A stretch of 64,000 nucleotides of DNA from Amborella trichopoda (GCF_000471905.2 NW_006499452.1:619603-683602), one strand, 5' to 3'; positions 24,101 through 35,928 are shown, numbered from the stretch's first letter. The notes: generated by a model not told the origin, from the letters alone. Translations and numbers: made by a program.

Positions 24101-27066
24101 AAAAATGCAAAAATTCAACAAGAAAGCTTGTGATCATCATAGAACTAGAAGAAGGGATGAAACTCTAACCCATACATATTGAAGGCAGTAAAGGAAAATA
24201 AATTTTATATACCTAAGAGATGAATTCAAGTCTCCTGCAGGGAAAATTGCAAATAATCAAGTAAAAATCCGCAATATTTATATACACAGAAGCAAAGATA
24301 AAAAAAAAATAAATGGGGGTGGAGATCATAGATACATTCGCAGGATTAGGATATCTAAAATGAAAGAAGCGTAGAGAAATTTGAAGATAGAAAAGGCTTT
24401 GGGACCACATGGTATCCCAATAGAGGTTTGGAAGTGCAAGAGGGAGATTGGCATTTGTTGGCTGACCAAGCCATTCAACAAGGTATTGAAAACAAAGAAA
24501 ATGCCAAACAAATGGAGAAAAAGTACTATGATACCTATTTACAAAAAAGAGACATACAGAATTGTACGAACTATCAAAGGATCAAACTTATAAGCCACAC
24601 TATGAAGCTGTAGGACAGAGTATTTGAACAACGATTAAGGCATGGAACGAGCATTATCAGGAAATTAGTTCAGTTTTATACCAGGGAGGTCAACAATTGA
24701 TATCATTTTCTTCCTTAGGCAACTGATTGAGAAGTTTAAGGAAAAGGGAAAAGACCTCCACATGTTATTTAATGATTTCAAGATAGCATGCAAAAGGGTA
24801 CCAAGAGATTTAATTTGGTGGGTATTGGAAAAGAAAGGAGTCTCCAGAGGCTATATTGACATATTGAGAGATATATACAAGGGAGCACTCGCTAGTGTGA
24901 GGATAACTAGTGAAGATACAAGTGAGGTTTTAGTGATGATAGACCTACATCAAGGGTTAGCCTTGAGCGCATATCTCTTTATTTTGGTTATGGACGAGTT
25001 GATTAGACAACTAAGAGGTGAGGTACCATGATGTATATGTTTTGCGAATAACATAGTTTTGATTGATGAGACTAAAGGTAGCATCAACGTAAAGTCAGAA
25101 TTTTGGCGGGATGATCTAAGATCTAAAGGTTTTAAAATTAGTCGGACTAAGATAGAATATACGAAATTCAAGATTTGCAAATGTAGTAATTATAAGAGTT
25201 AAAACGAGGAACTAGTTAAGATTGATGGCTACGCAATACATAAAAAAGATTGTTTTCGATATCTTCAATCGATAATTTAGAAGAATGGGGAGATTGAAGA
25301 AGATGTCACACATAGAATAAGTTGGGCAGCCGAAGTGGATATATGCATTTGGAGTCGGCCTACTAATAAAACAGAAGGGGAAGTTTTATAGGTAACTATA
25401 AGGCCAGCCATGCTTTATGGGATGGAATGTCAGGTGGTCAAGAAATAACATATGTATAAAATGAGTGTAGCAAAATGATGATGTTAAGATAGATGAATGG
25501 TAGGAAAAGGAAAGATCGAATTCAGAATGAATAAATTCAAGAGAACATAAGTGGGGCTTCAATGATGATAAGATGAGGGACAAATTACTTACATGGGCTG
25601 GCCATGTGCAGCGTGGACCTAATATAGCACTAGTTAGGAGTTGCGATTTGGTTTAATTAGAAAGCTCTAAAAGGGCAAATAGAAGGCTCAAAATGGCATG
25701 GATGGAAGTAGTCAGAAAAGTATGGTGACTTATGATTTACTATTGGTATGGTCCTTGATAGAGCAAAATGGCGGAACAAGATTTGTGTATCTGACCCCAA
25801 ATAGTTGGGATAAGGCTGGGATGATGATGATGACAATTTACTTAAGAACAAAGAAGAGAAATTTACCTTCTCAAGACAAGGTCGAGCATCTTTGAAATCA
25901 AGAACCACAAGGGCTATAGCAGCACTGATGGCAGTCCATGACATGTTAATACCCATTACCAATGCCACGAGCATCCCAATTGTCACAAGATAAACACAAG
26001 CCATCCGAATAACCTTCTCCCATCTATCAAGAAAACCTTCTGTCTCATCAGAAGTGGAATGATCTGAGCACAACTTTCTCAAGCTATTCATCACAGTAGA
26101 CGGCATAGAAGACTTTCTTGCAGGAACCCCATCTTCTTGTCCAATATGCCCCACTTGTTCCATAGTTTCAGACTCAACTCCACTCCAAATTACACATATA
26201 TTATCAGTCTCACTAGCACTCATTCTACTCGTCATGATCTCAGCATCACTGACACCCATTCGATCCCTCAAACTTTCAGCAATAACCAATTCACTATTAA
26301 CAGAGGGACCCTCCAACATGCTATCAAAATCTTGAGAAGTTGAAGAGGTTACATGTGACATGGTGGCTGGTGAAAATCGATGATACTTCACTGCTTCCTC
26401 AGTTATAACTTCTGAAATCGTACCTTCCTCATCCATTTCGATTGATAAAATCTTCCAAAACATAACCGAAAGAATGAGGCCATTAACAACAGTTCCAATG
26501 AGCATGGCAGGGATTATCCCTTTCAAGAAATCACCAAAAGATATGCTGCTCTGAACCGCTATGACCAAGTTTTGAGGGTTCCCAATGGGAGTTGCTGATG
26601 ACCCAATATTTGCACTAGAGGCCAATGCAAGGAGGAATGGTCGAGGGGGTAGATTATTTTGTCGAGCTATCTTCAATACAAATTCAGTTAAAACTACACA
26701 GCAGGTGTCATTGGTGAACAAGGCACTGAATATAGCAGAAATCAGACAAATTCTAAGGAGAAGGTCTCTACCTCCTTTACTCTTCCAAGAAAGTAATTTG
26801 CCCAAGCATTTGAACATGTCGGCCCTCTCAAGATATACACTAAGTACCATGGTTCCAAAAAGAAAACCAAGGATTGGGAGATCAATAGCTGAATACGCCT
26901 CAGCTGGTGTTATAACTTGAAAAATAACCATTAGCATGGCTCCTAAGAGGGACCCAGCTGTCCTACCGATAGGAAGAAAGGGAACAACAGGGAAAACTGC
27001 AAGGACCCAAAACACAGAAAAAGCTATTGTACCCAAAACAACTCCTACAAGGTTTTCTAGAGCCAT
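21190..27066 (-). CDS. LSI2-like: LSI2-like efflux transporter, copy 1 (ArsB/NhaD superfamily)
   Basis: Three coding exons: 27066-25867, 23499-23310 and 21488-21190. Joined, they encode 562 residues and a TAA stop. Intron 1 (2367 bp) is GTAAAT...CCAG in phase 0; intron 2 (1821 bp) is GTTAGT...TCAG in phase 1. Polytopic membrane protein: hydrophobic N-terminal segments, [15 protein letters not shown] at 117-131, and the family signature [17 protein letters not shown] at 150-166. A hydrophilic loop spans about 208-352. Exon 2 adds [15 protein letters not shown]; exon 3 carries [19 protein letters not shown], the second inverted-repeat signature. Rice LSI2, a member of this family, exports silicic acid from root cells at the plasma membrane. 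The substrate here cannot be read from the sequence. The loop and tail make it longer than rice LSI2. All three exons are intact. An antisense LINE occupies intron 1. Confidence 0.9.
24340..25838 (+). mobile_element. 5'-truncated RTE-like LINE in intron 1 of copy 1
   Basis: Reverse transcriptase pieces in order: [39 protein letters not shown], the [19 protein letters not shown] block, [20 protein letters not shown], and [11 protein letters not shown] (the catalytic pair changed to NN). The C-terminal part is frame-shifted, and the element ends 'ttgggataaggctggg' plus (atg)n at about 25838. It lies antisense to the gene. The same insertion occurs at 51040-53552 in copy 2, so it predates the duplication. 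Confidence 0.82.
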
Positions 27067-28505
27067 TTCTGAAGCAAATTAATGGTGAAGCCTTTGAAAC
27101 TCTTCTACACATTTACAGGACCCGGAAATCGAAAACCAAAAGACGCTCAAATTTCTCAAAGAACAATCAAATAAAAAACTCTAGAGACCATTGAATTCCT
27201 CAAGAAGCCATCAAATCAAAGACCCATAAAAATCAAAAGGTTGGATACATAGTACAATGTACTACTATAAAGAAATCTGAGCCTAAAACCATGTTTTTCA
27301 TCTATAACCAGATTGGTGAAAGAGGAGTGATATGCTTTGAACCAGTATGTGAGATCAGAATGCGCTTCAGCTTAATTATCAGGACACAGAGCTCAATTAT
27401 GTGTATTCTACATTAAAGTTCATAATAGTAATATCCCAAATTCATGGGCACCAAGATAATCAAAATTCCAGCTACTTGCATTTCATTTCAAAGTTCATAA
27501 GAGCGGAATTTTTTGAAACAAAAGCACCCAAAGGAACTTTATCACATTTGCATCAGGTGAGAGAGCAGGAAAGGCAAATTACTGAAATTAAAGGACACTA
27601 AGGCCCAAATGCAAGTAATTTGAACTAGAGTGGAGATCATGAAGCAGAACGTAATAGAACAACAAGATGTGAAAGCCTAGCTCCATGTTTTTCCTACCAG
27701 ATAATGAACAAAATAGCAAATTCCAGAAACCCAAATTCGATAGTTTCCATTAAAATGAAAGAGAAAAATGCAAGTTCTGAAACTCAATGACACAGAAACC
27801 CAAGCTTTCCACTGTCAAATTGGATAAAGAGCGATGCATCGATGAAGTACTCGATAACAAGAATGCAAAACCAATGTGTTCTATGCAATTGAAGAGCAGA
27901 AAGCCATAAACCTTATGAAACTCAAAACCCAAAAGAGATTCAAAGACCCAATTCTAATTTCAATCATCAAATTGGATAAACTTAACTACCCCAAAACCAA
28001 AAGAGGTTCAAAATACCCAATTCTATCTTTCTTTGTTCGGAGACAGAAACCAACTGACCTTTATAGAGAGAGCGAGAGAGAGGAAATGAATCTGGTACGC
28101 TCTGGTTCAGACATGAAAGATTTGACCCCTCCATATCTCGAGGTGAAATGTCCGTTCCGCTCTGCTTGAAAGATTTGGCATCTCCGCATCTTCTGTATTT
28201 TTATTATGAGTTCTGATGTGTGATTTGGCATCTCCATTTGTAATTACCCAGAAAAAAAAAAGAAGTGATCTATGCGCAGCGGTGGAATTACGTGCGTGGC
28301 ACGCAGAGATGAGATAAGCAATTAGGTGAAAATAATAGCCTAAACATGATACAATCTCGCTTTGTAATGAGTGTTTATGGAAATAATTTCCTGAATATGC
28401 GATGTAATGGGAGATTGTGTGAAGTTAAGCGATCATATAAATACTTGCATAATTTTATTGAGGGAGAGTACGTTACATGTAATAATATTCATAATATCTA
28501 ATTAC
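27067..28505 (-). promoter_or_regulatory. Upstream region of copy 1, conserved with copy 2
   Basis: Alignable in blocks with 54782-55918, for example 'cccaagctttcc.ctgtcaaattgg' and 'gagagcgagagag'. The region probably holds 5' UTR, a possible leader intron and the proximal promoter. Similarity fades at 'gagagtacgttacatg' (about 28465-28480). No separate gene is seen. Confidence 0.5.
28059..28066 (-). promoter_or_regulatory. Candidate TATA box of LSI2-like copy 1
   Basis: The minus strand reads CTCTCTCTATAAAGG, about 1 kb upstream of the ATG at 27066, and the same motif with flanks is kept upstream of copy 2 (55608-55615). Just before both ATGs is TTTGCTT(C/T)AG, a good splice acceptor. A 5'-UTR intron would explain the long distance. 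This is inference; no transcript is available. Confidence 0.4.
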
Positions 28506-28529
28506 AATTGTACTTATATTTATATAATA

Positions 28530-28839
28530 GACCCGGTTTCTACGCGGTCAAGTCCGCATATGTGGAAATGGGGCATCCTAATAAATCTATTTTTGAGATG
28601 GATTTTAATAATTAATTTTTAAGAACATGTAATCTCTATCATGGAGACCATGTATATGAATAAATACATAAATTTTAAAACCTAAAAATAATAATTTTTA
28701 GAAAGAAAACATTTGGTCCGTTAGTTTTTATTGTTTTTAGGTGGAACACCTACTTGCATCCATCTTTAAGATTGATACTTTACACTTTCCGGACCGCATA
28801 TGTAGAACTGTGGTCCAGCCCGCATGAAACAATTTTTTT
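28530..28839 (-). mobile_element. MULE-like MITE, 'ggaccgc' family, copy 1
   Basis: Related (inverted) to 50094-50399: 'attgtttcatgc', GGACCGCATAT near one end, 'tccatcttta', 'ggtggaacacctacttgcat'. Possible 9-bp flanks TATATAATA (28521-28529) and TATATAATT (28840-28848). It lies just outside the duplicated gene block. Confidence 0.55.
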
Positions 28840-28849
28840 TATATAATTA

Positions 28850-30000
28850 TTTTAATGTTTTTATAATATTACAATCTTGTTAATTTTAATATGGAAAATG
28901 GTTTGATAGGGCTGCAGCCCATCAAAATAAGTAAAACCTCACCTTATAATTTATCAAAAATTACAATTCAAGCATTGGAAGACCTTTACTTCGATCATCT
29001 TGGCTTGAATACTATGGTTGTGAAAAAAATTAAGATTTCAAGCTCTAAAAATAGTGTATATTATAACAAATTTTCCCAAAAAATAAGTATTCATAGGTCC
29101 ACAAGATTTGTGGTATTTTTTGAACTACAAATTTTATTGCCAGTGTTAGAAATTGATTTTAAAGTCATCATGAAGATTTATGTTCTCCAAAGTGCTTTTC
29201 AAATGAAGATTTGAGGTGGAGCTTTTATTTTGTTCTCATAACGCCTAAGTCTCGTAGAAACTTTATCCTTTTCATATCATAATAATAAAAAAAGTTAACT
29301 ATAACAATTTAAAATGGTCCAAGCTCCAAGTTGAATGTTAGTCTCCTCCAAGCTTCAAGTTAAAATTCAAATGGATAGTAATCTTAACTATTTTTCCTAA
29401 ATTATCCTAATTTTAGAAAAAGATTTTAGAAAATATTTTTAACATTCTAGAAAATCTTATGAGTGATAATGTGTCACTAATTGAGAACAAAATCCAAAAC
29501 AAATTTTCTCAAAAGCTATGATACATTTTAATATGTTAGATTTCACATCCAATCGCTAAAAAAAGTTGACCTTTTTGTAAAAAAAATGAACTCTCTCATA
29601 TTATACAATCCCATATTTAATTACAGTTGTACTTATATTTACATAATTATTTTAATATTTTTTACAGTATTACAATCATATTATTAATGTTGATTTTTAT
29701 ATTATAATAATAAAAAATATTAACTATAATAATTTAAAATAGTCCAAGCGCCAAGTTAATTGTCAGGTGGAATTTGATAACTTTAACTACAGTTTCTCTA
29801 GAAAAATCCCTGATGTTAACTTTCTTAGATTTTGGAAAGCAGATAGAAATTGGGAGCCTGAAAACTAGAGACCTTGTTTGATAAACTGTGGTGCTAGTAT
29901 ATATAGAAAATCATCTTGTTAGCCCATGGGCTGATGGATCAGTGTAAGCTCAACAACTCAATCTAGGCCGATGTGATGGTCACAACTTCAATTTGTAATA
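28850..30000. other. Non-coding, unrecognised
   Basis: AT-rich. A plus-strand frame at 28891-29214 has no recognised feature. A direct repeat of 'taacta.taa.aatttaaaat.gtccaag' at about 29295 and 29718 suggests a duplicated dispersed repeat. Confidence 0.4.
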
Positions 30001-30009
30001 TATTATATT

Positions 30010-30960
30010 ATATTATCTAAAGTTTTAAAATTCGATAATTCCGATCGAAATTGGTTGGGCCAATCTGGTTCCTATTAGATACTAAGAACCGGCCGTGTAC
30101 CGACCTGAATTGGCTGGTTTTGATAGGTCAGTATCGGTTCTCCGACTGAACCGGTAAGTGAGCCTTTATGACCTTAGTAAAATTTTTGATAGTTTTGAAA
30201 TTTTTTAAGTCATCATCCTAGTTTGAAAGTTTTGAAATCTTTTTAAAGTTTTGTAAAGTGGACCGTGGTCCACATCATCACAATTTAGGGGCCAATAATT
30301 TCCCTCGTATGGGTAGGCATGAGATAAATTATTGGCCCCTATAGATAAGCATGGGGTAAATTATGCTCTCTTTCCCTCTTGGCATCTCTCCTTGGCATCA
30401 TTACTCTCTCTCTCTACCATTGGCATTTATCTCTCTTTCCACTTGGCATTCATCATTTCTTTTTAGTATCTTTCACTCTTTACAAACAATCAATTCTATT
30501 AATTTTTTTTCCCTTTCTCTACTAACAGTCTCTTCCACTAAATTTGTTTCAAATAGTTTCTTTTAAAAGTCAAAACTATTAAGTTAATACAAAAATAAAT
30601 AAATTGAGTTTGAAAAATTCATTTTTTCGTCTTGAGTTGCATTTTAAAATTCATTTTGACTATAAAATAAACTTAATAGACAACAAACACTCAACATAAG
30701 ATAGATTATCAGCATATACATTATTTTGATACAATAATGAACAAGCATAATGTAATTCCCACTATTTTTTTAGAAAATTAGATTTTTGAGAAATTATAGT
30801 GATTTTTTGAAATTGTTTTTGGCTAAGACTGGCCGATTAGGCGGATTTTCCAATCCGGATAGCCAACCCACCGATTCGACATGGTTTTGGGGTGGCCGAT
30901 CCAAGTCACTGATCCATTTTTTTTAAAATATTGATATTATTGAATATTATTATAATATTA
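30010..30960. repeat. Dispersed repeat with 'ccggtt'-rich ends
   Basis: Two GC-richer segments (about 30040-30170 and 30815-30925) surround AT- and CT-rich sequence. Similar text recurs at about 40930-41035 ('gatcggccagtttcagtctc'). Probably a non-autonomous DNA element; boundaries not resolved. Confidence 0.3.
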
Positions 30961-30989
30961 TATGTATTATTATTGCATTATTATATATA

Positions 30990-31160
30990 TCATCATCATT
31001 ATCATCATTTTAGCATTTTCCCAATTAATTGGGGTTGGCTACATGAATCCTGATTCTCCATTCTACTCTATTAAAAGTCATATCTTCAATGAGGCCATAA
31101 GTCCCCGTATATTTTTGGACTCCAACCATGTCTTTTTGTGCTTACCCCTTAACTTTTTTA
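30990..31160 (-). mobile_element. LINE 3' end fragment
   Basis: The plus strand reads (atc)n then 'ccaattaattggggttggct' and 'tcaatgaggccataa.tcc'. This is the same 3' end as 41738-41890, read on the minus strand. About 170 bp of the element survive. Confidence 0.65.
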
Positions 31161-31169
31161 ATCACAATT

Positions 31170-31358
31170 TATATGTGTATAATATATAATATGACATTAT
31201 AATATATTATATAATTATATTATATATAATATATTAAATATATTGTTTACAACATAATAATATTAAATTACATTATTATGTAATATAATATGTTATAATG
31301 TCATATTATAATATGTTACTATATTATATTAATGTATTGTAATATATTATATATAAGA
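31170..31358. repeat. TA-rich low-complexity tract
   Basis: 'tataatatatta' type sequence on the left of the TIR element at 31359. A similar tract lies on its right (32964-33010) and at 33370-33485. Confidence 0.8.
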
Positions 31359-32963
31359 GAAAATATCTCTATAGATTTCATTTTCAACTTTCATTTCTCC
31401 ATTGACCCAAGGCTGCAAAACCTATCATACTATATAAAAATTCACTCTATTATATCTCCTAATCCTCTAAACATATTTTATTTATTATTTTACAAATCTT
31501 TTTTACTCAAACAAATTTAAAAAAAACATTGTTTCTAAACCCCCCTCTCTCTTGACATGATTCCCTTTCTCTCTTCCCCGATCAACCTCCCAAACCCACG
31601 CTAACTTTCAAACATGATTCACCCTCAAGTGTACTCTGAAGCACAGGCCTCCAGCCCCTGTGTTTATCACCATTTGTGTTCATGAGCTACTCGATCATCT
31701 AATCAATGAACATGCCATGAAGCTCCATCTTTCCCAAGAGCTCCTCAAGCCGTTTCTTACTGATTCTTATCTTCACCTCTTTAGAGTCCCCACCATCTTC
31801 TCTCCAGAACCTATTTTGCTCTCTCTCTCTCTGCCCAAACACACGCTAACTTTCAAACATGATTCACCCTCAATTATACTCTGAAGCACAGGCCTCCAGC
31901 CCCTGTGTTTATCACCATTTGTGTTCATGAGCTGCTCGATCATCTAATCAACGGACATGCCATAAAGCTCCATCTTTCCCAAGAGCTCCTCAAGCCGTTT
32001 CTTACTGATCTTTATCTTCACCTCTTTAGAGTCCCCACCATCTTCTCTCTAGAACCCATTTTGCTCTCTCTCTCTCTCTCTACTGAAACCCTAAACTCTC
32101 ACAAAACCCATTTCGGTCACTCTCACAAAACCCCTAAATACAGCTTCCAAAAGGACTCAAGCTTCATCATTTTCTCTCTCTACCACAGGGGATGTGATAT
32201 GTTCCACTCCCAGCTCAATCAAATTCCAAATCTGGAAATCTCTCCCTTTCGGACCGAACCACACCCATTTTAACCTAGCATTTCCAACAAGAGGGAAACT
32301 CCATCAGTGACTGTTTTTCTGTATTTCTCTCTCAACAAGATGGGATTTTTTTGTGTTTCTCTCTCTACAAATGCTTTCTCTCTCCAGAAACCTCTGTAAT
32401 AGGGATGATGATTAAGAAATGGTGAGGTGGGCTTGTTTCATATATGGAGAGAGAGATAGAAGATGGCCTGGACTGATGGGAGAAGGGGTTGTTTTTTGTT
32501 AATTCTCTCTCTAAAAATAACTCTCTCTCTCTCTCTAAAAACCTCAGTGTGACAGGGATGAAGATTAAGAAATGGTGAAGTGGGTTTTGTTTTAATATGT
32601 GGAGAGAAGAGAGACAGAGAGAAGAGGGCTTGTAAAGATGGGAGGAAGGAACTGTTTTTTATGTTTCTCTCTCTAAAAATTCATTTTCTCAATCTAAAAA
32701 CCTCTGTGACAGGGATGAGGATTACCTTCCAAACCCGCGCTAACTTTTAAACTGTTTAGAGTTAGAAAAAGATGTTTTTTTTAATTTGTTTAAGCTCGAA
32801 GTTGAAATAAATATAGATAAAGTTGTTAAGGAAGTTAGAAGATAGGTCTCAAAGTTGAAATAAATATAGATAAAATCATTAAGGCAGTTAGGAGATAGAT
32901 TTTGAAATTTTGGGTTTAAAAAAAAGTAAAAGTTGAAAATAAAGTATATGGAGATATTTTTTT
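31359..32963. mobile_element. TIR element carrying plant gene fragments (Pack-type)
   Basis: The ends are long imperfect inverted repeats of about 190-230 bp. Both begin AAAATATCTC(T/C)ATA and share 'attttcaacttt', 'tatctcctaa', and an inner 'aaacaaatttaaaaaaaaca' with 'tctaaac'. Inside are two tandem units of a gene fragment (31591-32079), its apparent 5' leader (about 32080-32280) and a 155-bp tandem repeat (about 32345-32722, 2.4 units with 'gggatga.gattaagaaatgg'). No transposase is seen. The long TIRs suggest a Mutator-like parent. A relative starts at about 63372. Confidence 0.6.
31591..32079 (-). pseudogene. Captured gene fragment, tandemly duplicated (plant-specific short protein)
   Basis: Minus-strand translation of unit 2 (about 32045-31840) gives SKEVKIKISKKRLEELLGKM, then GMSVD, a TAG, MIEQLMN, and HRGWRPVLQSIIEGES. 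Unit 1 (about 31800-31595) gives the same with small changes and a second stop. The order, a VKIKISKK.LEELL helix then W(R/K)P.LQSI.E near the end, recalls a plant-specific family of short uncharacterised proteins. Units are 245 bp apart. The first TAG is shared, so it was probably there before the tandem duplication. The longer plus-strand frames here are antisense shadows. Confidence 0.5.
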
Positions 32964-33059
32964 TATATATAATATTATATATTATATATTATAATATTAT
33001 AATATACATTATTATAACACTATTGTTCCAGTGTTAACTTTCACTAATGGCGTGAACTA

Positions 33060-33369
33060 GTATCTGTTCCTTCGATAGAATAGTCAGGAGAAAATTCATC
33101 TAAGTTTTATTTACTGATATCTAGTTCAAATAGTACATTTACTTTTTTTCTAAAAGATAGTTTGAAAATTGATTGGTTAGGGTGTCAAGCTCATCTATAG
33201 ATGTTTTTAGAGGTTCTTTTACTAAATTTGTTATTTCTGGAATGTTAGACATTAATGTAACTAGTAGTTCTATTTCAACGGGTAAAGGTTTTCTTAAAAT
33301 ACTTTTCCATGAACTCTGTTGGAATAAATATTTTCCTTCTTTCATAAAATTAATTTGTTTTATAGGCAA
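33060..33369 (-). pseudogene. Short coding-like remnant between TA tracts
   Basis: A minus-strand frame of 76 codons (33369-33139) reads KYLFQQSSWKSILRKPLP and ...SIDELDTLTNQFSNYLLEKK. Just past its stop, in shifted frames, come LFELDIS and EFSPDYSIEGTDTSS. The composition looks protein-like rather than random. It is enclosed by TATAAT-rich tracts (32964-33010 and 33370-33485), as is the remnant at 515-1285. I suspect another fragment of the same pararetrovirus-like group but do not firmly recognise it. Confidence 0.3.
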
Positions 33370-33639
33370 TATATTAAATATAATAAATAATATTATATAA
33401 ATTACATTACAATATGTATTATATGTTATATTATATAATATTATTATATTATATTATCATATATTGTTGCAATATTATATTATATGTAACAAGAAGAGTA
33501 GAGACTGCATCTTGTTCTGGTGGAATAATTATTTCAATTTTAAGTCAATGACAAATTATTTTTATATACAAAAAAACATATCATAATAATCAACCCTTTT
33601 TATTTTATATTTTTATTATTTTGATTATTATTATTTTTC

Positions 33640-33835
33640 TACATCTGTTGCAAGATGCAATATTTTTAAGACTCAAAATCTTTTTTTTTTTTCTTCATAT
33701 TTATATATCTCGATGTTGAGATGATCAATTAGATGGTTTTTAAATATTAAAACAACTTTTTTGAAGAAATTTTTGAGGTACACCTTAATTCTACATTTTA
33801 AGGTCGCAATCTTATATAATTTTTTTTCTTTAGTC
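33640..33835. mobile_element. Half copy of the 385-bp foldback family
   Basis: It contains 'gatgcaatatttttaagact', 'tatatctcgatgttgagatg', 'ttttgaggtacacctt' and the end 'gcaatcttatataa'. The other half is missing. Confidence 0.55.
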
Positions 33836-33839
33836 AATA

Positions 33840-35190
33840 AGTTAGTTTACTTATTACTATTGAGTATAAACTAAAATTGGCGGCAAAGCAACTTTTTTAA
33901 TCAAATTAACAAAAAAAAAAAAAAAAACGAAGGAATCCAACATTAGTATGGCTTTTCAAAATTGTTTGGTTTATTCCACGCTCTCAATTTTTAGTTTTCT
34001 TGTCAAGCGAAATTGAACAAACTTGGGGTCAAGGCTATGATGAAGGTCGTCCACCAGGTATTGGTGGAATCTATCCTTCTTCCTGCTTTGTTTTCGTTAT
34101 ATTTTGCATTATTTCTTTCTTTCAATTATCTACTCTTTGTATCCGTTTACTAGTAGATGGGTTGTATCCTGTGTGCATTATTTATTTATTTTTGACCTAT
34201 CTGGCAATGGCAATTACAACATCAGACAGGTTATATGATCTAGTATACTTTAGGTTGACTCCCTTGGAAAAAAAAAAACCGACTTGGGTATATCTTTTCA
34301 ATTTTGAATAGATACCGTCCAATTTTTAGAGGTTGAAATCAAAGTGTTAAAAAACTCAAATTTTAAATTCTAGCTTTTGAAAATCGTCATCTAATAACTA
34401 TTAGGTGGTTCCCAAAATTTTAAATTGAAAAAAATCATCCCAAATAGGTCTTTTTACTGAGGGAGTAAACTTAAACTATACTCCCTCAAAAGTACATCAT
34501 TTTTTCATTTAACTAAAAATGTATTCAACAAGCCTGTGGGTTTTATCACCTGTCCGGGTGTTGTAATTGCCGGGCAGGTGGGAAGTTCATGAAGAAAAAA
34601 TGCACGACGAAAGGGGGTGCTCCTTGTAATTTTTCACAAAAGGGAACCTGTATGGTAATATGCCCGTACATAAGTCACCGGTTGCTTTTGTTCCATACTA
34701 GCTGCACAATATTTTCTTTGTTCTTCCAATGGATCCCATAATGCTATCTCTCTTTCGTTCTGCGAAGGATTAATAACCAGGCATATTAGCAAAATTTAGG
34801 TATTCATAGGATCGGGATATGAGAACATTATGGTATCGAATTTAAGAATTTTGAGTTGCAATAATTTTTTATTAACTTGTAAGGGTGTATAGAAAGAGAG
34901 AGAGAACATGGCATCGCATTTTTTGGATCAACAGGAAGAAAATGAGTAGCATATTTGGGAAAAGATAAGGCATCAATGTTATCTTATAAGGAGAGAACAT
35001 GGCATCGCTGTTATATTAAATTGAGATATGTGTGCGTCGTTCAGATAAATGGATGGTAGGACATTGTGTGACATCATGTTAAAGTTACTATTTTATTGGT
35101 AAAAAATACAAACTATTTGCTCGTTGGCTGGAAGCGTGGCGTTGGCTGGAAGTAAAGTGAAGGCTACTACATTATATCTAGAATTTTTTT
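33840..35190. other. Non-coding, unrecognised
   Basis: An open frame at 34000-34311 has only a TTG at its start and becomes hydrophobic, then low-complexity. No family is recognised. 'ggagagaacatggcatcg' recurs (about 34900 and 34990). Confidence 0.4.
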
Positions 35191-35928
35191 GAGTAATTTA
35201 CGTAAAGGTATAAAAAAAAACCGAAAATACGAAGAAAAAAATTAGGCAGAAAGTCGGTCAACCCCCATTTCTTTATTTTTCAAAATTACTTTGTAGTTTG
35301 ATGATGCCATTCTTGAACTACTTTTTTTTATTTATTTTTTATACATTTTTCGAAATAAGGTTTGTGCCCCCAAGTTTTATGGCACTGCCCAGCCAGTCCA
35401 GGGAACAATCCGAGGTTCCTATCTTCGGATAACCTTTCTCTTCATTGCCAAATGAGAAAATATGGATGGTTCATGATGGGAACCTAGGACCACTCTTTGG
35501 ATTGAGCAGAGCACAGTTCTGGAGCATTCAAGGTTCTCATCCTCGGATTGCTCCTTTTTTCATTCCCAAATGAGAATATGGGTTGTCCGAGGATGGGAAC
35601 CTCAAACCCCTCAAGAACATAGCTCTGCTCAGTCCAAGGAGCGGTCCGAGGTTTCTATGCTTGGACCGCCCATTTCTTCATTCCTAAGTGAGAATATGGG
35701 CGTCTGAGATGGCTTGGGCACTGCCCTAAAACTTGAGGCATAACCCTATTTCGAAAAATGTTTTAAAAAAATAAATAAAAAGTGGTATGAGGATGACACC
35801 CTTAGACCGAGGGGAAATTTAGAAAAAAATAAAAAAATGTGGGTTACCAATCTTTCACGTAATTTTTTCTCAAAATTAGCCCATTTCGTAGTTTTTTTTC
35901 TTTTTTTGAATATGTACGTAAATTACTC
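35191..35928. mobile_element. 738-bp long-TIR element
   Basis: The terminal 14 bases GAGTAATTTACGTA are perfect inverted repeats, and similarity continues for about 210 bp inward ('tttttatacatttttcgaaa', 'aagttttagggcactgccc'). The centre holds three imperfect units around 'ttcattcccaaatgagaata'. No coding capacity. Flanks are T-rich, so the target duplication is uncertain. Confidence 0.7.

Noticed and set aside
26137..26920. Plus-strand open frames at 26137-26343 and 26585-26920 (and 53855-54058, 54420-54797)
   Set aside because: They are antisense to exon 1 of the two LSI2-like genes and have no family features of their own.
28891..29214. 107-codon plus frame
   Set aside because: AT-driven composition, no recognised family, no splice context.
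31660..32273. Two similar plus-strand frames (31660-31884 and 31905-32273)
   Set aside because: They are the antisense of the captured gene fragment; the minus-strand reading gives the recognisable peptide.
34000..34311. 103-codon plus frame
   Set aside because: It begins with TTG, has no recognised domain, and lies in unconserved repeat spacer.
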